NCBI GenBank assembly: GCA_016744295.1
Contig: JADGEQ010000005.1
Span: 62,001-126,000 of the forward strand
DNA length: 64,000 nucleotides
Direction: 5' to 3'
Origin: Desulfobacteraceae bacterium
Lineage (GTDB): Bacteria > Desulfobacterota > Desulfobacteria > Desulfobacterales > Desulfobacteraceae
The translations under genes and the position numbers were made by a program. Shown here piece by piece: positions 1-9,223 of this stretch. The notes beneath the pieces are model-generated. The model did no database searches. It saw only the letters and a list, made by a program, of their open reading frames with translations, and was not told where the DNA came from. The stretch's first letter is position 1; the number at the start of each line of letters is the position of its first letter.

Positions 1-33
1 AAAAAATAAACTCAACAGAAAAATCCAAACAAC

Positions 34-1116
34 ATGAAATATTCTGACTGTAATAAACACTTTAACTTCTGCACCCAGCCATGGTTCAATCTGTTCCTGC
101 ATAATTCAGGCAGAATCCAACCTTGCTGTATGAACTCAACTTCAATAGGAAATATACTTAAGCATGATATAAATGATATCTGGAATGGTGAAAAAATAAA
201 ACAAATCAGAAAATCGATTCTTGCAAGAGACTATGCCTCCGCTGGATGCAAAACCGGATGTCCCATCCGATATCAATTGGAACAAGAAAGCAACATATGC
301 AGTTTCCCTCAAGACTGGGGGAGCACATCAGTTGTCGATAAGCAATTTGAAATGAATTTTAAGCGGCTTATCGACAATTTGGAACATAGACTTATAGACG
401 CAAATAATCTCCCATTGTATGTTGACATCCAACCGACTGAAGCATGTAATATGGCCTGCATCATGTGCCACCAAAAACATGGAAATAAAACAAATATCAC
501 ATCTGACGCTATAGCCCGATTTCTCAACTGGAGTGACGTCATCCATACCCTGCGGTTTCAGGGAGGTGAAATTTTTGTTGATCCCAATTTTTCAACTTTT
601 CTTCACAAGTTAAAAAATAAATTACAACCATTTCAAAAAATTCACATCATTACCAATGGTAGTCTAATTGACGAAAAAAGTATTAGGAAACTGACAGCCC
701 CCCCCAACCCCATACATTTCATTGTATCGATTGATGCAGTGGAAGCTAAGATTTATAAAAAAATTCGTCGTTCACCCTTGTTTCATAAAGCTTGGAAATC
801 GTTGGATGTCTTGGCTCATATCCAAAAGGATATAGGAAGAAATGATATTGTACAGTGGAACTTTGTGGTAATGAAAAGCAATTTTCATCAAATTGATACA
901 GCCATTAGAATAGCAACAGAACTCAATACAAAAATTTATTTCCAACCCATTATTGGGTCATACCCTGAAGAAAACATTTTTGATTATGACACAATTCGTC
1001 CTGAAAGAACTCTGGAGTATCTTGATGACTGTATTCAATTAACATCAGACTTTTCAGTTCCAAACGCGTCACTCCAAAATCTCCAAAAAAGGCTCTCAAA
1101 AGGCATCACACTTTAA
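34..1116 (+). CDS. Radical SAM protein with N-terminal SPASM-like Cys region
   Basis: 360 aa. The N-terminal 80 residues have a SPASM-like arrangement (FCTQPW, then QPCCMN, then GCKTGCP), which in most SPASM proteins lies at the C-terminus. The radical SAM core follows, with the cluster motif CNMACIMC at about residues 135-142 and a glycine-rich FQGGE strand at about 175. The core binds a 4Fe-4S cluster and cleaves S-adenosylmethionine; the auxiliary cysteines probably hold a second cluster. The substrate is unknown. It is first in a + strand series of radical SAM genes and is followed after 12 bp by an unrecognised gene, so the two are probably co-transcribed. The start is the first ATG in a window that opens just upstream, so promoter information is missing. 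Class assignment is firm; function is not. Confidence 0.85.
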   Translation: MKYSDCNKHFNFCTQPWFNLFLHNSGRIQPCCMNSTSIGNILKHDINDIWNGEKIKQIRKSILARDYASAGCKTGCPIRYQLEQESNICSFPQDWGSTSVVDKQFEMNFKRLIDNLEHRLIDANNLPLYVDIQPTEACNMACIMCHQKHGNKTNITSDAIARFLNWSDVIHTLRFQGGEIFVDPNFSTFLHKLKNKLQPFQKIHIITNGSLIDEKSIRKLTAPPNPIHFIVSIDAVEAKIYKKIRRSPLFHKAWKSLDVLAHIQKDIGRNDIVQWNFVVMKSNFHQIDTAIRIATELNTKIYFQPIIGSYPEENIFDYDTIRPERTLEYLDDCIQLTSDFSVPNASLQNLQKRLSKGITL

Positions 1117-1128
1117 AACCGAACAATT

Positions 1129-2502
1129 ATGAATTCCACATTAAAAATACTTGGGTTAGGCCGGTGTGCAGTTGGGCTTTTGAGAAAAAGAACCCTTAAT
1201 ATTCGGGAATCCAATTTCACGCCAAATCAAAAGATACAATTTGATCATCACTATATTCTAAACCCTTTTTCCTGTATTCAGTCTAATATCTCTGATGTGG
1301 CAAAGCAAGCATTGGCACACAACCAATGCACCCCAACCTTGCCAGATCAGCTTCATTGCCTTGATCGAATTGAGGAGTACCAAGTTTGTGCCATTGAAAT
1401 TTTTCCTCCCTCAAAACTTTATCTCCACAAAGCATACAAAATTTTTGCATGTTTTGAATCCTTTACAAAAGAATTACAAAAAAATGGTTTTACCCCAGTA
1501 ACCCATAACTATCCAGAGCATGCCAATCATCTTGATCCAGAAGTCTATATTAGAAACCTTGCTAATCTTATTAAATCAATCAAAGAAAGAAACAAGTCCA
1601 TTTCAATTGTTCTCTTAAATGGAGAATTATTATATGATCAGGCAGGAAAACAATTAAGCTCCCCTCTTCTGCATAAGATTATGGATAAAGTCAAAAATCG
1701 TGGGCTGCAATTTTTTGAAGACATCACTTTGCTTGATATTAACGACAACCTTTTGGAATTATCAAAAAAGCACCGGGGGTTTTTTGAAACCGAATTCCCA
1801 CTTCTTTATATCCGGCATCAACCAGATCTTCAGCCCATAGAAGTCGCACGTGATTGTAAACATGCTTCTCCAACATTACGTCAGGATTTTGCCTTCTCTT
1901 TTTATAATTTTCTTACGGAACTTGGTTATTCTTTACCCAAAAGTGGAAAGTACATCCAAGCAAAAGAATCCTTACCATACGACTATAGACATCGGGCTGA
2001 TGAATTTCTTACAAACCACAACAAAAAAAATAAAATCAAGGATAATCACTTAGAATTCCTTTTCCAAGATTCAAGAAAATTGTCTCAATATGTTGAATAT
2101 GTTCTTTCAACACAAAATATCGAAGGCCACTTAAATTTAAAAAAATATATTATCGGTCAATCTTTTTTCAACGGTAAAGGGCAAGACCTGGTTAGCTATC
2201 TTTATCATATTCGAACCCTTTCTGCCTACCTTTTTACGACAAAACACCCTTTATTGCCAAGTCTTTGCCTTATCGGAATGGGAGTGCTTGCGCTCCCAAA
2301 AGCCACCCATGAACAATATTTAACGTATGTCCTGCTATGGCTTAAAAACATCTGTCTTGCTGCCAAAGAAATAATTATTTTTAATAACATTTTTTCAGCA
2401 CAATCCTTTATCGATCTTTTAGAAGAATTAAAGGAAAAAGACTATTTACACAACCATGAAATCATTAGGCAACTTATCACCCTTGAAGAAACTTGTATTT
2501 GA
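1129..2502 (+). CDS. Unrecognised 457-aa protein of the radical SAM island
   Basis: I do not recognise this family. The protein is soluble with no signal peptide. Its first 20 residues (ILGLGRCAVGLL) could be a nucleotide- or SGNH-type loop, and the segment around residues 95-175 (AIEIFPPSKLY, SIVLLNGELLYD) alternates hydrophobic strands and helices as in an alpha/beta hydrolase or GSCFA/SGNH-like fold; this is only a guess. The last 150 residues contain a mostly helical hydrophobic segment (LPSLCLIGMGVLALP) and no cysteine motif. It starts 12 bp after the preceding radical SAM gene, which suggests the two proteins work together. Base composition is AT-rich, like the upstream gene. Confidence 0.6.
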   Translation: MNSTLKILGLGRCAVGLLRKRTLNIRESNFTPNQKIQFDHHYILNPFSCIQSNISDVAKQALAHNQCTPTLPDQLHCLDRIEEYQVCAIEIFPPSKLYLHKAYKIFACFESFTKELQKNGFTPVTHNYPEHANHLDPEVYIRNLANLIKSIKERNKSISIVLLNGELLYDQAGKQLSSPLLHKIMDKVKNRGLQFFEDITLLDINDNLLELSKKHRGFFETEFPLLYIRHQPDLQPIEVARDCKHASPTLRQDFAFSFYNFLTELGYSLPKSGKYIQAKESLPYDYRHRADEFLTNHNKKNKIKDNHLEFLFQDSRKLSQYVEYVLSTQNIEGHLNLKKYIIGQSFFNGKGQDLVSYLYHIRTLSAYLFTTKHPLLPSLCLIGMGVLALPKATHEQYLTYVLLWLKNICLAAKEIIIFNNIFSAQSFIDLLEELKEKDYLHNHEIIRQLITLEETCI

Positions 2503-2533
2503 GAAGAATGAATTAAAAGAAACAAGGACACAA

Positions 2534-2608
2534 ATGAATCAAAAAGTGACGATAGCAGTCAAGCCGGAAGGGCAAAATCAAGCTTCTATTCAAAAGGTAT
2601 CGGGATGA
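2534..2608 (+). CDS. Possible 24-aa peptide ORF coupled to the next radical SAM gene
   Basis: An ATG with a good Shine-Dalgarno (AAGGA at 2524-2528, 5 nt spacing) opens 24 codons beginning MNQKVTIAVK and ending QKVSG. Its TGA at 2606-2608 overlaps the ATGATG start of the following radical SAM gene. This layout fits translational coupling. It could be a leader peptide, a small substrate peptide, or the leftover of a decayed gene. There is no cysteine, and one Ser-Ile-Gln stretch near the C-terminus. Coding status cannot be proved by eye. Confidence 0.3.
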   Translation: MNQKVTIAVKPEGQNQASIQKVSG

Positions 2609-4074
2609 TGAAGGTACTTTTTATTACAGTACTTGAGGATCTTGGATTTGAAGAGCCCTTGGGGATAGAATATTTAGCAGGATATCTCGCTCTGCATGGC
2701 CATTGCAGCTTTATCTCCTCTGCGATTGAAACAAGACTACTGGCACGTATTGAAGAAGTTGCACCGGATGTATTGGCATTTTCCGCGTTGACCCCCAACT
2801 TCGCCCAGCTCCTGGCCGTCTGTTGTAAAGCAAAACGAAAACACGCACATATTATCAGCGTGTTCGGTGGGCCCCATGCAACTTTTTTCCCGGATATTGT
2901 TCAACACCTGGAAATAGACTATATAATTCGCGGAGAAGGGGAAATTGCTTTTGTGGAACTCCTTGATGCTTTGGAAAAGGGAAGGTCACCATACCATATT
3001 TCCAATCTGGGATATCAAAACCCTTCAGGAGAAACAAAAATCAATCCTGTGCGCCCGTTGGTTCAGGATCTGGATACTCTCCCGTTTCCCGATCGCGAAA
3101 TTCTATATACCCACAATGCATTTTACAAATCAGATGTACGGTCCGTCATGGCCAGCCGTGGCTGCCCAAATCATTGCAGTTATTGTTACAATAACAAGTA
3201 TCATGAATTGTACAAAGGATTGGGAAAAAGAGTTCGCATAAGATCTGTGGACAATGTCATACATGAATGCCGGGAACTGAGGGATCGATATGATGCCAAA
3301 ATGATTCATTTTTTTGATGATATTTTTCCCTTTGAATCAAGTTGGATAAAAGAATTTTCAAGAAGATACCCCCTCGAGGTTGGCCTCCCCTTTATAACAA
3401 ACACCAGTTTCAATGTTTGCAGTGATACCTATATATCCAACCTGGCAAAATCGGGTTGTAAAACCCTGCTCATCGGAGTGGAAACCGGCAACGAATATTT
3501 CCGTGAACACATTCTTTTACGGAAAATGAAAAATAGGGATATGATTTCTGCAGCAAAACGAATCCATCAATACGGAATAAAAATTTACACCCAGAACCTT
3601 ATCGGACTACCCTATGGCTCCCTAGAACTGGACCTGGAGACCCTCAGGCTAAACATCATCCTTAGGGCGGACTATGCCGGAGCCTACCTTACCCAACCCT
3701 ATCCGGGAACCCGGATTGAGGAGATTGCCAGAAATGGCGGATTTATCGACACAAACAAGTCACTCCACTTCGAAAAATCATTTTATTATGCCAGTCCCAT
3801 GAAAATTCATGAAAAAGATAAAATCGAAAAGCTCAGGATCCTCTTTCCCATTGTTGTAAATCATCCCTGGCTGATGACATTGATCTATTTATTGCTCGAA
3901 TTACCAACCAGCTTATTTAAATGGTATGGAATGATGCTTCATGGCCTGAAGATTAAAAACACCATCCTGCGATATCCCATGTCCTTTCAGAAGCTTGGCT
4001 ATTATATCTGGATGTTTTTCAAAAGGCCGATCAACCGTATATATACCCTCCGTGATCAGGGGAAGCAGAAATGA
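2605..4074 (+). CDS. B12-binding-domain radical SAM protein (COG1032 type)
   Basis: 489 aa. Residues 1-140 form a cobalamin-binding-like Rossmann domain (GIEYLAGYLALHGH, then GGPHATFFPD, then IRGEGE). Next comes the linker (LPFPDRE) and the radical SAM core with SRGCPNHCSYC at about residues 185-195. The IGVETGNE motif typical of this class sits near residue 290. Family members are mostly methyltransferases or ring-forming enzymes acting on unactivated carbon in sugars, lipids, cofactors or antibiotics. The C-terminal 100 residues are helical and hydrophobic (LMTLIYLLLELPTSLFKWYGMML) and may sit on the membrane. It is a close paralogue of the gene at 5947-7398. Its stop overlaps the next start (ATGA), so the two are translationally coupled. 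Confidence 0.92.
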   Translation: MMKVLFITVLEDLGFEEPLGIEYLAGYLALHGHCSFISSAIETRLLARIEEVAPDVLAFSALTPNFAQLLAVCCKAKRKHAHIISVFGGPHATFFPDIVQHLEIDYIIRGEGEIAFVELLDALEKGRSPYHISNLGYQNPSGETKINPVRPLVQDLDTLPFPDREILYTHNAFYKSDVRSVMASRGCPNHCSYCYNNKYHELYKGLGKRVRIRSVDNVIHECRELRDRYDAKMIHFFDDIFPFESSWIKEFSRRYPLEVGLPFITNTSFNVCSDTYISNLAKSGCKTLLIGVETGNEYFREHILLRKMKNRDMISAAKRIHQYGIKIYTQNLIGLPYGSLELDLETLRLNIILRADYAGAYLTQPYPGTRIEEIARNGGFIDTNKSLHFEKSFYYASPMKIHEKDKIEKLRILFPIVVNHPWLMTLIYLLLELPTSLFKWYGMMLHGLKIKNTILRYPMSFQKLGYYIWMFFKRPINRIYTLRDQGKQK

Positions 4075-4811
4075 AGAAAGCAGGGCCCAAAAGAGAGATC
4101 CTCATTTCCGGTGTTTCCCAAGGATTGGGGAAGGCTATTGCCGAAGTCTTCATAAAAAAAGACTCTCATGTCACCGGAATTTCGCGATCCCGTGAAAAAA
4201 GTCTGGATTGGCTCGCTTGCTACAAAAAAGAACTCTCCTACTATCCATGCGATCTAAAAAATCCAACCCAACTCCAAACGCTTTTAAAAACACTGGACAA
4301 AAACAAAAGCAACCCTGACCTGATTATCCTCAACGCTGGATATGCCGTGGAAGATGTCTGTGACGGAATAAATGCAGGGTTGGTAGAAGAGCAGTTTGCC
4401 GTGAACCTCTTTTCAGGGTTACGGATAATAGAACAGTATCTGCCAGGAATGCTGAAAAGAGGGAAAGGCACTATTGCTGTAATTTCATCCCTTGCCGTAT
4501 TCAGGGAAAATCATGCTGGACGGATGGGATATTCTGCTTCCAAGCAAGCACTCGCCCGGATACTGGACAATTTTCGACTCCAATATGAAGGACGTGGGGT
4601 TCATTTTGTAACGATCTTCCCAGGGCGCATGGGGAAAAAAAATGCATATGGCATGGGAATCTCCTATGAATCTGCAGCTGAACGCATTTGCAGAGCCCTA
4701 CTTTCCGATCCTCCCCCAAAAACCCTTTCCTATCCATTCTTACAGACCATTTTAACAAAGCTACTTCACCATTGTCCTTCGGGAATTTTCCGACGTTTTT
4801 TTTACAGGTGA
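4071..4811 (+). CDS. Short-chain dehydrogenase/reductase (SDR)
   Basis: 246 aa, a normal length for classical SDRs. The nucleotide-binding loop is SGVSQGLG (residues 11-18), the NAG motif is LNAGYA near residue 88, and the catalytic Ser and YxxxK are in ISSLAVF and YSASKQA (about residues 140-160). It should oxidise or reduce an alcohol/ketone with NAD(P)H. Within this island a sugar keto group, or a lipid or polyketide-like keto group, is a possible substrate. It overlaps the preceding radical SAM gene by 4 bp (ATGA), strong evidence for a shared operon. The C-terminus is basic with a short aromatic tail (FRRFFYR), which may touch the membrane. Confidence 0.9.
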   Translation: MKKAGPKREILISGVSQGLGKAIAEVFIKKDSHVTGISRSREKSLDWLACYKKELSYYPCDLKNPTQLQTLLKTLDKNKSNPDLIILNAGYAVEDVCDGINAGLVEEQFAVNLFSGLRIIEQYLPGMLKRGKGTIAVISSLAVFRENHAGRMGYSASKQALARILDNFRLQYEGRGVHFVTIFPGRMGKKNAYGMGISYESAAERICRALLSDPPPKTLSYPFLQTILTKLLHHCPSGIFRRFFYR

Positions 4812-4849
4812 AGCCATGATAATATCACTCATACTGGATTGAAAATAAA

Positions 4850-5923
4850 ATGATAAATAATTCCCAGGGCATGACAGGCCAAATACTGTCCCGCATGCGA
4901 TTGCCATTTCGGATATTACAGACTCACCTGTTACAAAAGGAAAAACCCCTGGTGGTGTTGCTCTATCTTACAGACCGGTGTAACCTGAAATGCCAATATT
5001 GTGTTGGACACTGGTCTGGAAGGAAAATACCTGATCCGACCCTTGTCGACGTAAAATCATGGATAGACCAATTTGTTAAAATGGGCACCTGTCATATAAC
5101 AGTTCATGGTGGGGAGATCCTTCTACGTGAAGATGTGGGAGAGATTATTGACTACATGAAATTCAAGGGATTGTATGTCAATTTGGTAACCAACGGCATT
5201 CTTTTCCCAGAAAAACACAAAGAAATTAAAAATGTGGACAGCCTCTGCATAAGCCTTGATGGCCGGGAAACTGCCAATGATGCCAACCGGGGGAAAGGAA
5301 GCCATAAAAAGATTCTGGCGGCCATTGATACGGCGCTTCAGGAAGGATTCAACCTGAGTGTCCACTCCACCCTTACATCAAATAATTATGGTGAGATTGA
5401 ATGGCTGGCCCAGCGGGCAAAAAAATATGGATATTCCCAGCAGTTCAGCCTTCTTCTCAAGCCTTTCAGTGAATGCAATCAGATGGTGGCCCTTTCAGAC
5501 TCAGACATACGGAAAGTCTTGGAACGTATCCTGAAACTGAAAAAAGAGGGATATCCGATTTTTACCTCCGAGGGCAACCTGAAGAATGCATTGAAATGGC
5601 CATTCCCCTATGAAAAAGCCATTCTTGGGAAAGCAGAATCCGCAGCCCATCCGGAATTGATCCCCTGTTATTACGGAAAACTAAAGGTCACGGTAGACAC
5701 CAGCGGAAACGTAATTCCCTGTGCGGTCCTCAACAACTCCTTCCCGGCAAAAAACATTCGGGATGTTGGATTCAAAAAAGCCTACCAACATGTTATAGAA
5801 AACAGGCCTTGCGATCGATGTTATTTTTTAACAAGTGCTGACTGGTCGCTGCTTTTAGGACTTTCACCTAAAATGTACTGGGAGCAGATTAAAATCCAGC
5901 TCAAGCAAATTATAACGCGTTAG
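4850..5923 (+). CDS. Radical SAM/SPASM-type protein, paralogue A
   Basis: 357 aa. The radical SAM cluster motif is CNLKCQYC at about residues 43-50, followed by HGGEIL, SLDG and the signature DANRGKGSH. The C-terminal third has the cysteines expected for an auxiliary cluster: IPCYYG, IPCAVL and PCDRCYF near residue 325. Three close relatives lie nearby at 11211-13487 (fused), 14518-15567 and 15586-16671; all share the ND-NRGKGS-type segment, so this is a local gene family. It lies 38 bp after the SDR gene. Substrate unknown. The hydrophobic tail (WSLLLGLSPKMYW) follows the last CxxC, as in its paralogues. Confidence 0.9.
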   Translation: MINNSQGMTGQILSRMRLPFRILQTHLLQKEKPLVVLLYLTDRCNLKCQYCVGHWSGRKIPDPTLVDVKSWIDQFVKMGTCHITVHGGEILLREDVGEIIDYMKFKGLYVNLVTNGILFPEKHKEIKNVDSLCISLDGRETANDANRGKGSHKKILAAIDTALQEGFNLSVHSTLTSNNYGEIEWLAQRAKKYGYSQQFSLLLKPFSECNQMVALSDSDIRKVLERILKLKKEGYPIFTSEGNLKNALKWPFPYEKAILGKAESAAHPELIPCYYGKLKVTVDTSGNVIPCAVLNNSFPAKNIRDVGFKKAYQHVIENRPCDRCYFLTSADWSLLLGLSPKMYWEQIKIQLKQIITR

Positions 5924-5946
5924 GATAAAAGGCAAACTATCTAAAA

Positions 5947-7398
5947 ATGAGAGCCATGAAAAAACCAATTAAGTTCGCTTGGATTGTATACGGAAAGATG
6001 TTGACGGAGCAGTTGTCGATAATGGCACTTTCGTCAAATTTAAAGTCAAACAATGTTGATTCATTGTTAATATATTCGAATAAAGAAAAAGACATTCTGC
6101 GAAAGATAGAGTCACTTAAACCGGATGTAATCGGTTATTCTTTGATGTACGGTTCTCATTGGAAATATATCGGTTTAAGTAAAAAAATAGATGCGCTATT
6201 CCCAAATATTTATAAAATTGCAGGAGGGCCTTTAACGACGTTTTTCCCGGAGATAATTAATCAGCTTCATTTAGATGCGGTATGTATTGGAGAAGGAGAT
6301 ATCTCTCTTCCGAACCTATTAGAAAGGATTTCCGCTGGAAAAAGTTTTCAAGATCTACGTGGGTTTCATTTTAAGTCCGATGGTAAGGTCATAAAGAATG
6401 AGTTGGAAGACCTTTTGGATAATCTTGATCATCTGCCTTTTCCGGATAGGGAATTGTTTTATGACCAAGATCCGTTGCTAAAAAATCAGGAATTCAAATC
6501 CTTTGTTTCAGGAAGAGGATGCCCCTATCCATGCACATATTGTTTTAATCATAAGTTTAATGAGATGTTTAAGGGGAAGGGAAAGGTCATTAGAAGAAAG
6601 TCAGTTGACTATTTCATTGAAGAGATAAGAGAAACTCAAATAAAGTATGGTTGCCAGTTTGCTCTTTTTGAAGACGATATTTTTGTTATTAACAAGCAAT
6701 GGTTTGAAGAGTTTGCGTTTAAGTTTAAAAAAGAAATCGGAATACCGTATATTTGTTACGTCAGGCCCAACTATGTTAATGAAGACATCATGAAAATAAT
6801 GAAAGAAAGTGGATGTCATATTGTCAGAATGGCAATTGAAACAGGAAACGAAAAACTCAGAAACGTTATTCTAAAACGAAATATGAAGAATGAGACTATT
6901 ATAAATGCTTCTGAACTAATCCACAAATACGGGATGAAGTTAAGTGTTTCTAATATGACAGGTTTGCCGACAGAGACAATTGATGATGTGAATGAAACAG
7001 TTGATTTAAATATCCGCTGTAATCCAGATCATCCGACGATCCAGCTTTTCATGCCTTATCCGAAAATGGAACTATCAAAGATAGCCATTGAAAAAGGATA
7101 TTTTAATGAAGGTCTTTTAAGCAAAATACCAACAAATACATGGAAAACAACCCCTTTGATTTTTGATAAAAAGACAAAGAACCATATGGAAAAAATCCAG
7201 AAAATTTTTCCACTGATCATCAAGTATCCGAATTTGAAAAAGCATTTAAATGCAATATTTATATTGCCATCGTGGTTCCTTTATTTTCTGTCATTCGTTA
7301 CAAAAATTATAATTGTTAAAAATTATTTACCTCCGACTAAGGTAGGAATTACACAAAGGATTGGTGTATTACTTAGATTTTTTCGTTTTTACTGGTGA
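5947..7398 (+). CDS. B12-binding-domain radical SAM protein
   Basis: 483 aa with the same layout as the gene at 2605-4074: a B12-binding-like domain (AGGPLTTFFPE, IGEGD), a linker (LPFPDRE), radical SAM motif GRGCPYPCTYC at about residue 185, and AIETGNE near 300. The C-terminal helical hydrophobic segment (IFILPSWFLYFLSFVTKIIIV) is again present. The two are clear paralogues at the protein level. By eye this gene is more AT-rich and uses more AAA/ATT codons, so one copy may have been acquired separately. Start codons at 5947 and 5956 are both possible; the first is used here. It probably modifies a lipid-linked or sugar intermediate, but that is inference. Confidence 0.9.
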   Translation: MRAMKKPIKFAWIVYGKMLTEQLSIMALSSNLKSNNVDSLLIYSNKEKDILRKIESLKPDVIGYSLMYGSHWKYIGLSKKIDALFPNIYKIAGGPLTTFFPEIINQLHLDAVCIGEGDISLPNLLERISAGKSFQDLRGFHFKSDGKVIKNELEDLLDNLDHLPFPDRELFYDQDPLLKNQEFKSFVSGRGCPYPCTYCFNHKFNEMFKGKGKVIRRKSVDYFIEEIRETQIKYGCQFALFEDDIFVINKQWFEEFAFKFKKEIGIPYICYVRPNYVNEDIMKIMKESGCHIVRMAIETGNEKLRNVILKRNMKNETIINASELIHKYGMKLSVSNMTGLPTETIDDVNETVDLNIRCNPDHPTIQLFMPYPKMELSKIAIEKGYFNEGLLSKIPTNTWKTTPLIFDKKTKNHMEKIQKIFPLIIKYPNLKKHLNAIFILPSWFLYFLSFVTKIIIVKNYLPPTKVGITQRIGVLLRFFRFYW

Positions 7399-7512
7399 TA
7401 TAGGGGAGGGCATAATTAAATCGTCCATGTAAATCACAAGATGTTCATATATGCTCACTGAAACTGATGAAACACACTTCAGTTCTGAACGATTTTAGTC
7501 TAATGTAGAAAC

Positions 7513-7531
7513 CCTGGCCCCCTGGGCCAGG
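7513..7531. other. Strong hairpin in the 7399-7579 gap
   Basis: An 8-bp perfect stem (CCTGGCCC / GGGCCAGG) with a 3-nt loop sits about 110 bp after the upstream stop. No clear U-tract follows on either strand (ATATTTACTTT on +), so it may be a weak terminator or an mRNA processing/stability element. The rest of the 181-bp gap holds no ORF that I can support. Confidence 0.4.
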
Positions 7532-7579
7532 ATATTTACTTTGAGGCTCGACCTAACGAATGGTTAAAGGAAATATGAG

Positions 7580-9052
7580 ATGGATAAAGAGGTAAGAATA
7601 CTATTAGTTGATCCTGGTTTTTTCCCCCAGCATGAAAGAGACGGGTTTCTGACAAAATATGTGGATTTGGACTCACAGATACAATCCAATCCGCCGATGG
7701 GTATTTTGGCAATAGCATCATTTTTATTTGAAAAAGGTTTCAAGAATATTCGTATCATTGACGCGGAGAAAGAAAAAGTTGGACCGGATAACCTTAAGCA
7801 GATATTAAATGATTTTCGACCGGATATTATCGGAGTGACTTTGTATACATACAGAATGTATAATGCGCATACCTTTATTGAAGAAGTAAAAAAATGGAAC
7901 CCAGATGTGCATATAAGTGTCGGGGGGGCACATACACTTATTTATCCGATAGAAACGCTTCAGCTTAAAGGAGTAGATTCAATCGTAATTGGTGATGGAG
8001 AGACTCCATTTCTTCATCTTTGTGAATCTTTAAAGAACGACGACGCATTAGCAGAAGTGCAAGGTCTTTATTTCGCTTCCCATTTTGATTCTTATACTAA
8101 GTTTGAAAGGAATACCGAAAAGGATCTTAACGCTTTGCCCCTATTTAATCCTCAGCTAATGGATAATTTTATTAATATATACAAAAATTTTATGAATAAC
8201 AAAGCGACGATGACATTTGTTAGCAGTCGTGGCTGCCCTTATCATTGTAACTATTGTATAGCACCCTCTATTCCCTATCGTTCCATGTCGGTAAACAAAT
8301 TGGTAGAAGCGGTAAGGTATTATATTTCATTAGGTTTTCAGGAAATCAACTTTTACGATGATACCTTTAATGCGAACCTAAAAAAAATGGAAAAATTTGC
8401 TCAACAGATCATTGAAGAGAAACTTTCTTTTCACTGGTCTGTCCGTGGGGCAGTGGTTCGTGAAATGAGCGTTCCATTTTTAAAGCTCCTGAAGAAAGCA
8501 GGACTTAGAAGAATGCAATTTGGTGTTGAATCAGGTTCTGATAAAATTCTTGAAGTACTAAATAAGAACAGAACCGTCAAGGAAACTGTGGCTTGTTTTG
8601 ATAATTTAAATGCCGCGCGTATAGAATCAGTGGCCAATATCATGCTGTTTTGTCCGACGGAAAAGGATGAAGAGACATTGCAAACAGAGAAACTCATTCA
8701 CAGCATCAGACCAACATATATTTCCGTGCAGGTGTTCGTTATCTTTCCTCCTATGAAATGGTATTATGAAATGCTGAGGGATGGTACATTGAGTCATGAT
8801 GTCTGGCATGAATATGTTGTCGATCCCATAAAAGTTAAAGTTGCTCCGACGATCACCACAAGAGGCATAAAAAATGCTGATGATCTATTTAAATGGAGAG
8901 ATAAAATTGTTTTAGGGTATTACATGAAACCAAGATATATATTTAAACGACTCATAGGTTTGCGTTTTGATGAAATCAAGATTCATGTAAAATTTGGTTT
9001 TATATTTTTAAAGAAGTTATTAAATTTGGGGACTTCCCAGGGTTCTACTTAA
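7580..9052 (+). CDS. B12-binding-domain radical SAM protein
   Basis: 490 aa. The N-terminal B12-like domain includes PPMGILAIASFLFEKG, VGGAHTLIYP and IGDGET. The radical SAM motif SRGCPYHCNYC is at about residues 215-225, and GVESGSDKIL follows near 315. Unlike the 2605 and 5947 proteins, it lacks the long hydrophobic C-terminal helices, so it is a different subgroup. The start is supported by AAGGA about 10 nt upstream. Base composition is AT-rich, like its neighbours from 5947 to 11131. Likely a C-methyltransferase or other radical modification enzyme; substrate unknown. Confidence 0.9.
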   Translation: MDKEVRILLVDPGFFPQHERDGFLTKYVDLDSQIQSNPPMGILAIASFLFEKGFKNIRIIDAEKEKVGPDNLKQILNDFRPDIIGVTLYTYRMYNAHTFIEEVKKWNPDVHISVGGAHTLIYPIETLQLKGVDSIVIGDGETPFLHLCESLKNDDALAEVQGLYFASHFDSYTKFERNTEKDLNALPLFNPQLMDNFINIYKNFMNNKATMTFVSSRGCPYHCNYCIAPSIPYRSMSVNKLVEAVRYYISLGFQEINFYDDTFNANLKKMEKFAQQIIEEKLSFHWSVRGAVVREMSVPFLKLLKKAGLRRMQFGVESGSDKILEVLNKNRTVKETVACFDNLNAARIESVANIMLFCPTEKDEETLQTEKLIHSIRPTYISVQVFVIFPPMKWYYEMLRDGTLSHDVWHEYVVDPIKVKVAPTITTRGIKNADDLFKWRDKIVLGYYMKPRYIFKRLIGLRFDEIKIHVKFGFIFLKKLLNLGTSQGST

Positions 9053-9085
9053 GCAAATTCCTTTTAAAGGAACGTTCTATCTTCA

Positions 9086-9199
9086 TTGAAGAGAAAACCT
9101 TTAAAGACAAGAGAAACTGTGAGCATAGCCTTAACAATTTTGATCTCAATTGGTGTTATGTATTGGGTATTATTTAACCATTGGGATCCACTTATATAA
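9086..9199 (+). CDS. Possible 37-aa single-span membrane peptide
   Basis: In the 171-bp gap between two radical SAM genes a short frame opens from TTG at 9086 (or GTG at 9119). It encodes a basic head (KRKPLKTRE), one hydrophobic span (SIALTILISIGVMYWVLF) and a short tail (NHWDPLI). The positive-inside pattern looks like a real membrane peptide, but no good ribosome binding site is visible and it may be the 3' scrap of a lost transporter gene. Confidence 0.22.
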   Translation: MKRKPLKTRETVSIALTILISIGVMYWVLFNHWDPLI

Positions 9200-9223
9200 C
9201 AATTAAAATAGATAAAAACGTAT

